A stretch of 64,000 bases of DNA from Reinekea sp. G2M2-21 (GCF_015687175.1 NZ_JADPQG010000002.1:62001-126000); one strand, 5' to 3'. Counted from the stretch's first letter, positions 27,804 to 37,388 are shown. Numbers and translations: made by a program. The notes: a model not told the origin generated them from the sequence alone.

Positions 27804-28910
27804 ATGTTTCGAATCAAAGACGTATCGCAACGCATCATCTCCAACTACCTGAACTCAGGCATCACCAGCGACACGTCTGTGGAAACCGCCCGCAAAATCA
27901 CTGTATTGAACTTGTTTGCTTTTGTTGGTTTCAGCATCACCTTCGTACTGGGTATACGCGCCAGTTTCCATGAAGGGCTTACGCTGGCCAGCGCGCTATT
28001 CGGTGCTTTTTTCCTGTTCTTGTCTTCTCATCTGTACTTGCGTTTTTCATCGTCACACCGAGCGTATAAAACCGGCAGTTTACTGCTGCAATCGGTATTG
28101 ATCGTTTTGTGTTTGTATTTGGTGTACAGCGGCGGCACAAACCAGACTGGTCCTCTGTGGATTTATCTGGTGCCCCCGGTGGTCATGTTTTTTTCCGGCT
28201 TCCGTCGCGGCTTAATCACCATCGCGTTGTTCGTCACCGCGTACGCCATCATCGTGTTTGCGCCATTCGATTTTCTGCACCCGGTGACCTATTCCTACGA
28301 ATTCAAAACGCGTCTGCTTTATTCGTTTTTAACCTTGACGTTTCTCGCTTCGTTTTACGAATACTCGCGGCAGTCGTCGTTCCAGCGTCTCAACGAGTTG
28401 ACCATTGAACTGGAACAGCAAGCTCGACTGGACCCGCTGACCCATCTGCTTAACCGGCGGGGTATGCGCGAACGGATTGAGCAGGAGTTCATCCGCCAGC
28501 AACGCAATAAAACCGGGTTGTCGTTTCTGTTGATCGACGTCGATCACTTTAAGCGGGTCAACGATAGCTACGGCCACGAAACCGGCGACACGGTGTTGAT
28601 GGCCTTGAGCCTGTTTCTAACTGCGTCAATTCGCAAGCAGGATGCCGTCGCTCGTTGGGGCGGAGAAGAGTTTCTTTTATTGCTGCCCGACACGTCACTG
28701 ACACAGGCCGCCTCCCTGGCGGAAAAAATCAGAGCTCAGCTTGAGGACTATCCGATCCGACATGACCAACATTCGTTGCACATTACCCTGAGTATCGGCG
28801 TAGCTGAAATGGAGGAGAATGATCGACCGGACGACGCCATCAACCGCGCGGACAAACGCCTTTACCTTGCCAAGCAACAAGGCCGCAACCGGGTCGTCGC
28901 AACCGCGTAG
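27804..28910 (+). CDS. Membrane diguanylate cyclase (GGDEF)
   Basis: The 368-residue protein has about five to six membrane helices in residues 30-195, then a GGDEF domain (about 205-365). The active-site loop reads GGEEF in ARWGGEEFLLLLPD, and the metal/substrate residues appear in FLLIDVDHFKRVNDSYGH. It should make c-di-GMP. I see no RxxD inhibitory site at the usual position five residues before GGEEF (sequence KQDAVARW). The membrane region may sense an unknown signal. It is convergent with the globin-EAL cluster. Confidence 0.9.
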   Translation: MFRIKDVSQRIISNYLNSGITSDTSVETARKITVLNLFAFVGFSITFVLGIRASFHEGLTLASALFGAFFLFLSSHLYLRFSSSHRAYKTGSLLLQSVLIVLCLYLVYSGGTNQTGPLWIYLVPPVVMFFSGFRRGLITIALFVTAYAIIVFAPFDFLHPVTYSYEFKTRLLYSFLTLTFLASFYEYSRQSSFQRLNELTIELEQQARLDPLTHLLNRRGMRERIEQEFIRQQRNKTGLSFLLIDVDHFKRVNDSYGHETGDTVLMALSLFLTASIRKQDAVARWGGEEFLLLLPDTSLTQAASLAEKIRAQLEDYPIRHDQHSLHITLSIGVAEMEENDRPDDAINRADKRLYLAKQQGRNRVVATA

Positions 28911-28924
28911 ACGTTGCCAGGACA

Positions 28925-29395
28925 CTAGTATTGATCCGCATCGCTCAGGTATTTTTGCGGGTGCATCACTTCGTCGTACATGGGCACTAAACGCGCCAAC
29001 AAATCATTCTGGGCAGCGACCGGCGTGTCGTTTGCGTCCATTGCGGCAATCAGGTCATTGACCAGCGAATCGAAATGGCTTCGGTTCAGCGTCATGTTCG
29101 AGTGCGCTTTGGCCATTGAATCGCCACTGTAACGGCAAGGACCATCGCTGACTTCACATAACTGTTCGATCAGTTTCGTGCGGAACCGGTTGATGTCCGT
29201 TTCTTCAAAAAAGCCGATCAGTTTTTCGTTCCCGGCGAGTTCATACAGCAGGTTGTCGACGATGGCTGTCACGCCTTCATTACCACCGAGCCGATCATAA
29301 AGTGTCGCCTGCTGCGAGGGCTTCAAAGCACAACCCGCCAGAAAAAGGACCAGACCGCAACCAGCAACGCGATTAATCAAAACTCTGTTTCTCAT
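28925..29395 (-). CDS. Lipoprotein truncated hemoglobin, group I-like
   Basis: The 156-residue protein starts MRNRVLINRVAG and has a lipobox (LFLAGCALK, Cys near residue 24). After it comes a truncated hemoglobin fold with YDRLGGNEGVTAIVDNLL (the group I N-terminal signature) and GFFEETDINRF. A distal/proximal region with His residues lies in AKAHSNMTLNRSHFDSL; the exact heme ligand cannot be fixed without an alignment. Export as a lipoprotein is unusual for such globins and would place it in the periplasm, perhaps binding O2 or NO. It is the last gene of the cluster with DUF3034, GGDEF/EAL and cupredoxin-like genes. Confidence 0.82.
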   Translation of the reverse strand: MRNRVLINRVAGCGLVLFLAGCALKPSQQATLYDRLGGNEGVTAIVDNLLYELAGNEKLIGFFEETDINRFRTKLIEQLCEVSDGPCRYSGDSMAKAHSNMTLNRSHFDSLVNDLIAAMDANDTPVAAQNDLLARLVPMYDEVMHPQKYLSDADQY

Positions 29396-29405
29396 GGTCT
29401 TCACC

Positions 29406-30263
29406 CTAATTCGTGATTTGAATAGATACATAACCGCCGCGCTGTTCATCCCACAACGCAACCGTTCCTAAGTCGACATAAGCCGCCACAACCGCAATGC
29501 GCTTGCTGGGAAACCAGGCCACAAATGCATCCCACCAGGGGCTTTCGTCGACCGAGGCTAATCGGTCTGGCTGTTGTCGATACTCGCCACCAATGGCCCA
29601 GTGGTGGTTCAAGAACACCCCGGCACTGGCTTCAGCAACCCAGCGGTAATCGCTACCGTCGCCATTGCCGAACCCCAATAAGCCGTTTTGATTGGCGTTG
29701 GTGTAACGTGCGGTGACATTCAGCAACAAGTTGCGTTCAGCCAATGCGTGCAGCCACAATTTACTGGCGCTGACATAGATGTCGGTACCGCGATCGCTGT
29801 CGGCCCCGAGAACGTCGATCGGTATATTCGGATTCAAGTTAAGTTTCTGCTGCACACCGACGCTGATTTGCGGCCACGGCTCATATATCAGGTGGCCAAA
29901 AGCGCGTACCTTGGCTCCGTAAATATGCTGTTGAATGACGGCATCAAACGGCCCGCTGGATAATTCATTCACCTGCAGAGTCTGCTGCATAAAGCTGACT
30001 TCCACACGGTTGTTCCAACCGATCAGCACGCCGCCGGCGTCCAGTACCAAATCACTGACCTGCACGCCCCCCGCGCTGGCCGCACCACCCCATTCGCCTT
30101 CACTGCCGTAGCCACCAATGGTGGCCCACGGCACAATGCCACCGCCGCCCGCGCCTTCGATCTGCTGCAGTGCCGACGTACCTAGAATTTTACTGGCCTC
30201 TTGGGCAATTCCGACAGAGGCGGCACAGCTTAACGCCAGCAAGATAAAAACGGCTTTAAACAT
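29406..30263 (-). CDS. DUF3034 family outer-membrane-like protein
   Basis: From the ATG at 30261-30263 (MFKAVFILLALS) the product is 285 residues with a cleavable signal ending near ASVGIAQ. The mature part has glycine-rich beta strands (EGAGGGGIVPWATIGGYGSEGEWGG) and alternating patterns of an outer-membrane beta barrel. It matches what I know of the DUF3034 family. Its start overlaps the end of the GGDEF/EAL gene by eight bases, so it is translationally coupled to it. Confidence 0.75.
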   Translation of the reverse strand: MFKAVFILLALSCAASVGIAQEASKILGTSALQQIEGAGGGGIVPWATIGGYGSEGEWGGAASAGGVQVSDLVLDAGGVLIGWNNRVEVSFMQQTLQVNELSSGPFDAVIQQHIYGAKVRAFGHLIYEPWPQISVGVQQKLNLNPNIPIDVLGADSDRGTDIYVSASKLWLHALAERNLLLNVTARYTNANQNGLLGFGNGDGSDYRWVAEASAGVFLNHHWAIGGEYRQQPDRLASVDESPWWDAFVAWFPSKRIAVVAAYVDLGTVALWDEQRGGYVSIQITN

Positions 30264-32595
30264 GGGAAGACTCCAATTGATGATATTGAAATTGCGCAAG
30301 CCAGGTCAGCATGTCGGTGGAGGACATGGGCTTACTGAGAAAATAACCTTGAATCGCATCGCATTGCATCTGCTTCAACAACGCCATTGAGGCGCCGTTT
30401 TCCACGCCTTCAGCGATCACGGTCAGCCTTAAATGATGTGCCATTTCTATAGTGGAGCGGACGATTTTCTGGTCGTCCTGATCTTGGTCGAGACGCAAGA
30501 CAAACGACTTATCAATTTTCAGTTCGTGAACCGGCATCACTTTCAATTGCGCCAACGAAGAAAAGCCGGTGCCAAAATCATCCATCGCCAAATGCGCGCC
30601 TGCGTCATAGAGCCGACCCAAGTTGTGCAGTGCCCGGTCCATGTCTTCGACAAAGGCGCTTTCGGTGACTTCCAGCATGAGTTGTTTTGGGTCGATATCA
30701 CGCGTTTGAATCAGCTTGATAACCCGATCAATAAAGTCATCTTTCAGAATATCTTTTGCCGACAGGTTGATGCTGACCCCCATATCAAAACCCGCCTGAT
30801 GCCAACGCTCCAACTGGCTTAACGCTTCGCTGAACACCCAGTCGGTTATCAGGGTGATGTCTCCGGAGTTTTCCGCCAGCGGAATAAACTCATCCGGATA
30901 GACCGGACCCAGTTCTTGATCGTGCCAACGGATTAAGGCTTCCGCAGAATGAATGCGGCGGCCATGCAGATCGAGCTGAGGCTGGAACAATAAGGTGAAG
31001 CTTTGCTCACTGATGGCCTGTTGCAGGCGCTGAGTTACTTTCAACTTGCGCAGATACTGCTCTTCCAACCCTGGCGAATAAACACACTGCCGGTTATTGG
31101 CGAGCCGGGCTTCGCTCAGGGCAATATGCGAGCGGCGCAACATGTCTTCGTAATTGTCGGCCTGCTCCGGGCAACGCACCACACCCAATCGGATATTCAG
31201 GGTAAATTCAATGTCATTACAATGCAGCGGCTGTGCAAAGGTGCTGGTTAACAGGTCGAGGCGGCTTTCCAGTGGAGCTTGCGGACGAATGTCACTCAGC
31301 ACCAGAAACTCGTCACTGGCAATCAAGCCCACCGTGTCTTCGGCCAACAAGGCGGACTTCAATCGCTGAGCGGCCAGTTTCAGCACCCGGTCCATAATGG
31401 CCGTACCGTATACATCGCTCAGCGATTCGGCGTTGGTAATTTTGATCAACACCGCTGCAAACGGCGTTACCCGCGACGCAATTAACCGGTTCTGCATCAG
31501 CGTTGCCATGTAATGCCGGTTTGGTAACCCGGTCAGCATGTCGTGTTGTGCCTGAAAGGTGATGCGCTGCTCACGGTCCTGAATGTCTCGTTGCATCTGG
31601 TTGAGGGTATCGCCCAGTTCATTGAATTCTGTTTTTCCGGGAATCGACAACCGTTTTTCATAATCGCCTTTGGCGATACGTCGCGCAGCCTGCACCAACA
31701 CACCGATCGGTTTGGTGACGGTTCTGGCAATAAACACAGACGCGATAACCGCCAACAGCAGTACCACGGCGGCAATACTTAACATCTGTGTTTGCAGGTT
31801 CTGATAGGCCGCGACGGCCTCCCGCAGACTAACGGACATGACCAGAGAAATCTGTTGCGGCTCACGATCCAACAACGTGGTGTTGTGACTCAGCCATTCG
31901 CTGTCGGCCAGACCTGCCGTGAACTGTTGCACGGTGGTATCAAACGAAACCGGTGCCGTGGTAAAGCGCGTGAATTCCTCATTCAGCGTGCTGACAGTTT
32001 CGGTGGCGCGGTTCAGATCATCCTGAAACAACAGGCTGACGTCGGCTTTGGTCAGGTCCCGAAAGCTCGTCACCAAGTCGGAGTCGATCGCAAAACCCAC
32101 GCCGACCCAGGCGATCAATTCAGGCGCATTCACTGGCACCATCACCAGCTGAAATGGTTTGTGCTCCGTTACCGCCAGGTCATTAAAGGGTTGCGACTGT
32201 CCTTTAATTTTCTGCTGCAAGGCCGCCTGCGTGACGCCGAGATCGTGCGTGCTGATGAGTACCTCACCTAGCGGGCTCATTAACAGCATTAAGTCGGCGG
32301 ATATGCGTTCACCATGGTTCACCAACGCGCTGATGATGGTCTCTTCTTCATTGGTGGCAATGGCCTGACGGAAACCAAAATCTTCCGCGAGCAAGGCGGT
32401 GCGGTCGGTCAACTGCCGGCTGTTTTCATCCAGCAATGTATCGAACACGCGCTCAGCCACCAGTAACTCACGTTCGGCATTGGCACGAGCGGTGTTGTCC
32501 ACCGCGCGTAAAACCGCCCAGGTGGTGGTAAACAACGCCAAACCGAGTAACAGAATAAACGAGGCCAGCAGGCGGTTGCGGAAACTAATTGCCAT
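30256..32595 (-). CDS. Sensor GGDEF/EAL c-di-GMP protein with HAMP, probable phosphodiesterase
   Basis: The 779-residue protein has two membrane helices flanking a periplasmic sensor (about residues 35-270), a HAMP domain, then GGDEF (about 350-505) and EAL (about 520-770). The GGDEF site is degenerate (ASDEF), so cyclase activity is unlikely. The EAL site looks intact with AEALIRW, NLSAKD, EVTES, DDFGTGFSS and AEGVE. I infer a phosphodiesterase controlled by a periplasmic signal. It lies between the cupredoxin-like gene (11-base overlap) and the DUF3034 gene (8-base overlap). Confidence 0.9.
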   Translation of the reverse strand: MAISFRNRLLASFILLLGLALFTTTWAVLRAVDNTARANAERELLVAERVFDTLLDENSRQLTDRTALLAEDFGFRQAIATNEEETIISALVNHGERISADLMLLMSPLGEVLISTHDLGVTQAALQQKIKGQSQPFNDLAVTEHKPFQLVMVPVNAPELIAWVGVGFAIDSDLVTSFRDLTKADVSLLFQDDLNRATETVSTLNEEFTRFTTAPVSFDTTVQQFTAGLADSEWLSHNTTLLDREPQQISLVMSVSLREAVAAYQNLQTQMLSIAAVVLLLAVIASVFIARTVTKPIGVLVQAARRIAKGDYEKRLSIPGKTEFNELGDTLNQMQRDIQDREQRITFQAQHDMLTGLPNRHYMATLMQNRLIASRVTPFAAVLIKITNAESLSDVYGTAIMDRVLKLAAQRLKSALLAEDTVGLIASDEFLVLSDIRPQAPLESRLDLLTSTFAQPLHCNDIEFTLNIRLGVVRCPEQADNYEDMLRRSHIALSEARLANNRQCVYSPGLEEQYLRKLKVTQRLQQAISEQSFTLLFQPQLDLHGRRIHSAEALIRWHDQELGPVYPDEFIPLAENSGDITLITDWVFSEALSQLERWHQAGFDMGVSINLSAKDILKDDFIDRVIKLIQTRDIDPKQLMLEVTESAFVEDMDRALHNLGRLYDAGAHLAMDDFGTGFSSLAQLKVMPVHELKIDKSFVLRLDQDQDDQKIVRSTIEMAHHLRLTVIAEGVENGASMALLKQMQCDAIQGYFLSKPMSSTDMLTWLAQFQYHQLESSHV

Positions 32596-33271
32596 TGCTT
32601 TTAAAACTCTTCAGGCGATCGCGCAGACTGGAACCAGCCTTGTCGTCGCTTTCAATCGGCACAGTCATTGGCAAGTCCACGGTCAGCACACCGCCACTGA
32701 GCGCAGACCACTGCTCAGGCGTTAAAACGACCGGCGCGTTCAGTAACGGATGCCAAATTCGAAGATCGCCTTCGGAGCCGCTTTGATACCGGGGAAACGT
32801 GACCTGCCCCTGACCATCACTGACCTGCGCTATCGGCGCGTCGGTGACATAAATGTGTGCACTCATTTTGTCGTGAATATTGCAGCCAATGGCGACCACA
32901 CCTTGGGTGTCAAACAGGACAGGGGGCGCCTGATTACCCGCATAGAGTTGCAATTCAAAGGGCTTGGGTGCGGAGAATGAATACACATGATGGCGGGATT
33001 CGTCACTGTTCGGAAACTGCACCGAGGCACCGGGCGGAACGATGAGCACCCGTGGCGTGAACTGGTAATCTTTCTGATCCATCCGGTATTCACCATCGAC
33101 CGGGTACATCGAATCTACCGTCTGCGCGTCGAACTCCACAACCGCATTCGCCACCGGTTTGCCTTCAGAATCGTGCAATTGCACCTGTGTCAGTTCTGCC
33201 GCAACACCTTGCAGTGCCAGCCACCCTGCGGCCCCCAACAGCATTTGCCTGCCCACCCTGGTTACCTTCAT
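32585..33271 (-). CDS. Cupredoxin-like periplasmic protein (methylamine utilization-type)
   Basis: The 228-residue product has a signal peptide ending near LQGVAA. Residues about 70-145 resemble a type I copper fold with candidate ligands His in SRHHVYSF, then Cys, His and Met in GCNIHDKMSAHIYV. Annotated relatives are often called methylamine utilization proteins, but no mau genes are present. As first gene of the coupled cluster it may supply a redox or copper signal to the sensor EAL protein; that is inference. Confidence 0.8.
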   Translation of the reverse strand: MKVTRVGRQMLLGAAGWLALQGVAAELTQVQLHDSEGKPVANAVVEFDAQTVDSMYPVDGEYRMDQKDYQFTPRVLIVPPGASVQFPNSDESRHHVYSFSAPKPFELQLYAGNQAPPVLFDTQGVVAIGCNIHDKMSAHIYVTDAPIAQVSDGQGQVTFPRYQSGSEGDLRIWHPLLNAPVVLTPEQWSALSGGVLTVDLPMTVPIESDDKAGSSLRDRLKSFKSNGN

Positions 33272-33575
33272 ACAACTGCCCGGCCTTTATGATTTGTGTG
33301 ATGGATGTCTATTATTCGCAGCCGGGTGCAAATCAGATGAACCCCCGCGGTTATAAAGACAAAAATGCCTGCGATCACCGTTTGACGGCGCCCTAAGCGT
33401 GAGTATAGACGAACACTCTTCGAGTGCCGGGTTTGTTATTTGGAAGGAAGTTTTGAGGAAAAATGGGATGAAGTGTTTATCACGAAGCACTTAATGGCGA
33501 GAGACCGCACGGCCACCACTACCGGTGGCCGCGTATTCTTGGCCCGGAGGACAAACCGATTGTGGCAATGCCCAG
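33272..33575. other. Intergenic stretch at the left edge of the accessory region
   Basis: No gene is supported. A perfect hairpin, CGGCCACC and GGTGGCCG with a six-base loop, lies at 33510-33531 just past the end of the leftmost minus-strand accessory gene. It could be its terminator, although no T run follows on the minus strand. Confidence 0.45.
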
Positions 33576-34472
33576 CTACCAAGTATAGGTGCGTTGCCAA
33601 AGATCATCTGGCGAGAACTTGTTGTGATAATCGACACCGCCGTACACTCCGGCCACGTTGACTTCCTTAACATCAAACAACTTGCAACGATACTTAACAA
33701 ACACACTTTTAACCCCTCGCAACATACCCAACGGTACGGAGGTGTCACTCAGCTTCGCTTCCCAATCGTCTATACCCTGCAAGCTTGCCATAGCGGTGAC
33801 ATCGAAAGCGACGTAGAGAAATTCACCAATAACCTTGACGGACACAACAACATCCACAACATTGTTGAACCCCTCGTAAACCCTTTCTGTGTCGCCATCT
33901 ACCCGGACCCATTCGCACCAGCGAACGGTTTGCCCATTCCATTTTCTGAATTTCTTTTGGGTCGACTCCACAAACAGTGCACGAGATTCCTCAGGGGTTA
34001 AGCCATGCATGTTGTTAAACAAGGAAAACAGAAACTCCCTGTCTTTCTCTTTGGGTAAGTGAAACCGACATAAGGCATAGTTTCCCGACCCTTTTCTGGG
34101 AAGATCAAACAACTTAACGCCTTCTGTGTTTTGCTGACTCTGCTTTACTTCCGCTTGCAAAACATCGAGCGCGCTAAAGGATTTTAGCTGCCCGTTGAGA
34201 TAACACAGGAACGCCTCTTCATGGGCTTGCTCGAAATAAAACCGAAACACGATGTTCTTTGCGCCAAAAGCTTCTAATGCGGTATTAAGTGTCAGGAAAT
34301 AGTCCTCAACATACTCGACAAACGCCAGTTCTACCGAGTACTCGCTACCCTTTTTGGTCACCCGAACATCTTTCGCTTGAATGCTCTCGTTACACTGCTC
34401 TATGACAGCCGTGACTTTCTCGGTGCTCTTCCGGCTCAGCTGGAAGGTAGCGGTTAAAACGTTTTCGCTCAT
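33576..34472 (-). CDS. Hypothetical protein, 298 residues
   Basis: I do not recognise this protein. It is soluble, without signal or membrane segments, and has mixed charge (MSENVLTATFQLSRKSTEKV start). It ends next to the hairpin at 33510. It is the leftmost gene of the minus-strand accessory run, larger than typical cassette genes, and not clearly flanked by an attC site on the left, so it may border rather than belong to the array. Confidence 0.65.
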   Translation of the reverse strand: MSENVLTATFQLSRKSTEKVTAVIEQCNESIQAKDVRVTKKGSEYSVELAFVEYVEDYFLTLNTALEAFGAKNIVFRFYFEQAHEEAFLCYLNGQLKSFSALDVLQAEVKQSQQNTEGVKLFDLPRKGSGNYALCRFHLPKEKDREFLFSLFNNMHGLTPEESRALFVESTQKKFRKWNGQTVRWCEWVRVDGDTERVYEGFNNVVDVVVSVKVIGEFLYVAFDVTAMASLQGIDDWEAKLSDTSVPLGMLRGVKSVFVKYRCKLFDVKEVNVAGVYGGVDYHNKFSPDDLWQRTYTW

Positions 34473-34538
34473 TGAAATTACGCCTTATTGGATTCGTGGT
34501 GAGGTTCCGGCCTGGCTGTTAACAACTATCAGAATTTA

Positions 34539-35396
34539 TTAGCTTTCTCGAATATCAGAAATCAAGTCATGCCCTAAAATCTTAGTACGCGCTGATTCTA
34601 CAAATGCATCCCGATTATGAGCGTCGAAATCAGGACTATAATTTTCTATTTCCGAACATAATTCTTTAATTCCATTTATAGCCAATTCGTTGATTGAATC
34701 GCTTTTACTACCGTTTGCATTGCGAATTAGGTATTCTAAATTACCTAAAAAGTACTCAATGGAAACTTCTACATAACTTCGTTCATTTCCACTCCAGTGC
34801 TGGTTATTTCGACTTTTAAGATCATGAATATTGTCCAGCTTTGAAATTTTCAGAAACTGAGTAGCTTCCCAGGCAAACTTAATTATGAAATCTCTAGGCC
34901 TCGTAACAACAAAATCTAGTCGTTTGTCGTATCCCATCTCTTCCTTCATAGCTAAAAACTCGGAACAATATAGCGCTTCTGAAATAAGTTCTACGCGATG
35001 AAACTCATTTGGAACTGCGCGATACATGCGTGATGCATAAGTCAACAACTGTTCATGCAAGTTACGCCTCTGAGACACATGTTCATTGAAGAATATTTCA
35101 CGGATATCTTCGACCCCCTCAAATGGTGACAGAGTTATTCTTTGATACACATAGAGTTCACGATCAGTTTTTCTTGGCTTTGCGCGCAAGTAAAACCTCT
35201 CTTTTTGACCGATTTCGGACTTAGGGGTTTTTGGATATTCTTTCAGCTCTCTTTCTTTAATAGCTTCCCAAGTCTCATTTCTATTTTTAACCCATTTCGC
35301 ATCATCAAGCTTCCATAACCCCGTATATTTATCGAATTTGCTTAGATACTTTCTGTATTCGCTTTCTTCTATCTTCTTTTGGATTTCGCTTTTCAT
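34539..35396 (-). CDS. Hypothetical protein, 285 residues
   Basis: The product is soluble, highly charged and helix-rich (MKSEIQKKIEESEYRKYL). No domain is recognised. The sequence between it and the next gene on the left has only a weak attC-like pattern (TTACGCC ... GGCTGTTAAC). Confidence 0.65.
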   Translation of the reverse strand: MKSEIQKKIEESEYRKYLSKFDKYTGLWKLDDAKWVKNRNETWEAIKERELKEYPKTPKSEIGQKERFYLRAKPRKTDRELYVYQRITLSPFEGVEDIREIFFNEHVSQRRNLHEQLLTYASRMYRAVPNEFHRVELISEALYCSEFLAMKEEMGYDKRLDFVVTRPRDFIIKFAWEATQFLKISKLDNIHDLKSRNNQHWSGNERSYVEVSIEYFLGNLEYLIRNANGSKSDSINELAINGIKELCSEIENYSPDFDAHNRDAFVESARTKILGHDLISDIRES

Positions 35397-35502
35397 TCTA
35401 ATCCTTCAATGTCATCAATAATTATGTCGGCGCTACTTAGTAGCGAAATTGAGCGCCTGTGAGTTTTCAATCCTTGCCTGTTACAGGCGAATACTTACTT
35501 TG

Positions 35503-35907
35503 CTAGCTAGCTTTAAGAACGTTCCTTCGCTCTAAATAGATCAAATGTGCGGTAACGAACAATGGCGGTCCAAAAATAACGAATGAATAAGATAAATTAA
35601 ACTTCACATATTCGATGAATATTGCGAACGCTGATAAACCCAGACAAAGATAAAATCGAATTACTTTAATATCTGCAATATTAAAAGCAGGATCGAATAT
35701 CTTCATCACCAATTGCATGACCCCCCACAACGCAAACCCACCAAAGATTACTGCAAATACCAGGGGCAGAGCGCTAAATCCGACCCCTAAAAACATTGTG
35801 AATAAAACAAGCGGCAAAGCGATAACGCCAAGAATCCACATATAGAAAACAACGCCATATCCTATGACCAGCTCAATAACAACTAACAGTCTAATCCACA
35901 TACTCAA
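35503..35907 (-). CDS. Hypothetical membrane protein, 134 residues
   Basis: Four hydrophobic segments cover most of the protein (for example LLVVIELVIGYGVVFYMWIL and FYLCLGLSAFAIFIEYV). Function is unknown. Small membrane proteins of this kind are frequent in integron cassettes. Confidence 0.6.
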   Translation of the reverse strand: MSMWIRLLVVIELVIGYGVVFYMWILGVIALPLVLFTMFLGVGFSALPLVFAVIFGGFALWGVMQLVMKIFDPAFNIADIKVIRFYLCLGLSAFAIFIEYVKFNLSYSFVIFGPPLFVTAHLIYLERRNVLKAS

Positions 35908-35961
35908 TGATAGTTATCCTTTCTAGCAATGGCGTCGCCGGCTTGCATAACCAACTTACAT

Positions 35962-36339
35962 TCAATATACGTACGTAGTGATGCTCTCTTTTTCAGTTTT
36001 AGGGTCATATACCAAGCTCACTTCCAAACCACCGGAGAACCTGATACAAAGGCAATTGTTACCAATCACCTCGTATGATTTCAGTTTACCAATTGCTTGA
36101 TCATCACTATGTCCATATTCCACATACCTATAACTGAAATCATCATCCCCATCAAGTGATGAGAAATTAGGGTTTTGCCTAACCCCCGTTACTTCCCAAA
36201 TACAACTTTCATCATTGTATGAAGCTTTTAAACAGTCGCCATTCGTAAAGAGGACATAGAAAGCGCAGCAACTGGAAACCAAATCGTTTCCTTGCCAATG
36301 TTCCAGTGAATAGAGTTTCTTACATTGAACTTCGTTCAT
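35962..36339 (-). CDS. Hypothetical protein, 125 residues
   Basis: A soluble acidic protein (MNEVQCKKLYSLEHWQGND) with beta-strand character and no recognised domain. It lies 54 bases from the membrane-protein gene on its left. Confidence 0.55.
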   Translation of the reverse strand: MNEVQCKKLYSLEHWQGNDLVSSCCAFYVLFTNGDCLKASYNDESCIWEVTGVRQNPNFSSLDGDDDFSYRYVEYGHSDDQAIGKLKSYEVIGNNCLCIRFSGGLEVSLVYDPKTEKESITTYVY

Positions 36340-36418
36340 AGACCCCCTTAAGCACTTTACTTGTGGCTAGGTCGAGCAACGAGGTCACTACCCGCATATT
36401 ATTCATTTAAAGCCCAAA

Positions 36419-36775
36419 CTATATTTGTAGTTGATGTAGAGAGCATATCTGCTTTCGCTTCAGACAATGGTTTTTACACCCGTGAAATAAGCAAAGCCTT
36501 TCTAACTCAATACCATGTTCATCCTCTAGCAGCGCACAACCAATTTCAGTTAAATTGAGACCGGCAAATCTCTCTACATAACAGACATGGTCGAACGAAA
36601 GAGATAGGCCAGAAGAATACTCTGTCAGGTCGTCGCCAATAACTTCACTCAAAAACAATTCTCTTTCTGAGATGCCGAAAGACCCTATTCGCAGATGGTT
36701 CGAAATATAAACTATCCGACCATCGCATTCATCTGAGGCAACCCAATTTCCGCCTGCACCAAACCACCAGTTCAT
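36419..36775 (-). CDS. Hypothetical cassette protein, C-terminus possibly frameshifted
   Basis: The first ~95 residues (MNWWFGAGGNWVASDECDG start) look like a folded soluble protein. The last ~20 residues in this frame are Cys, His and Lys rich and unnatural. A neighbouring frame from about 36498 downward reads GFAYFTGVKTIV, a TGA, then SESRYALYINYKYSLGFK, which looks more like protein. The gene may therefore carry a frameshift and a nonsense codon. Function unknown. Confidence 0.5.
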   Translation of the reverse strand: MNWWFGAGGNWVASDECDGRIVYISNHLRIGSFGISERELFLSEVIGDDLTEYSSGLSLSFDHVCYVERFAGLNLTEIGCALLEDEHGIELERLCLFHGCKNHCLKRKQICSLHQLQI

Positions 36776-36887
36776 AAAACAACTCTATTCTTAACGACTT
36801 AAGTATCAGCAAAGACACGCGTCAGAGCGCTTAAGCCCAAGTCGAATGTGCTTAGCGAATATTTATTAGGCTACGTGGCCATTCGTT

Positions 36888-37274
36888 TTAGCCAGGGACT
36901 ATCAACCATGATAGGACAAGGACTCCATACAAGATTGATACTAAACTCATACTGAAACCAAAACCAATGAGCGCATTGTACCCGTACTTATTCTTAGTTC
37001 TAAAACTGCAAAACAGACTGACAGTACACAACAGAAAGGTGACGACTAACACAAAGATGATCCCGTTTTTATCGCTCAACCAAAACCCGGGAACAAGATA
37101 TTGAACTCCCTGAACCGGATACTCAACTTCGTATTTTAGAAATGGGATGATCGAATTCACGTAGTCGGCTATATCCCAGAAAAATTCCCTAAAAGAGTAT
37201 TCGCAAAGAAGAATCAAGACGACTGAGACCCCTCCGAAGAACGCTGAAATGTAACTCCCTTTATTTAGTCCCAT
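36888..37274 (-). CDS. Hypothetical membrane protein, 128 residues
   Basis: About three membrane helices (ISAFFGGVSVVLILLCEYSF, IIFVLVVTFLLCTVSLFCSF, and GFSMSLVSILYGVLVLSWLIV near the end). A periplasmic loop of about 40 residues lies between the first two. No family recognised. Confidence 0.6.
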   Translation of the reverse strand: MGLNKGSYISAFFGGVSVVLILLCEYSFREFFWDIADYVNSIIPFLKYEVEYPVQGVQYLVPGFWLSDKNGIIFVLVVTFLLCTVSLFCSFRTKNKYGYNALIGFGFSMSLVSILYGVLVLSWLIVPG

Positions 37275-37279
37275 GCATT

Positions 37280-37388
37280 ACCTAACGTATTTACACCGAT
37301 AAACTGCTTGCTGCATTACTCCGCCAAAACCCACTGCACGGAGCGTAGTTGATTGGGCTATGATTCATAGACCTGTCAAATGTTGGGC
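37280..37388 (-). repeat. Candidate attC site
   Basis: The boxes ACCTAAC (37280-37286) and GTTGGGC (37382-37388) fit the attC core consensus, but internal pairing is weak. A third box, GTTAAAC at 37497-37503, overlaps the next stop codon. The interval may therefore hold a decayed geneless cassette. Confidence 0.35.
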
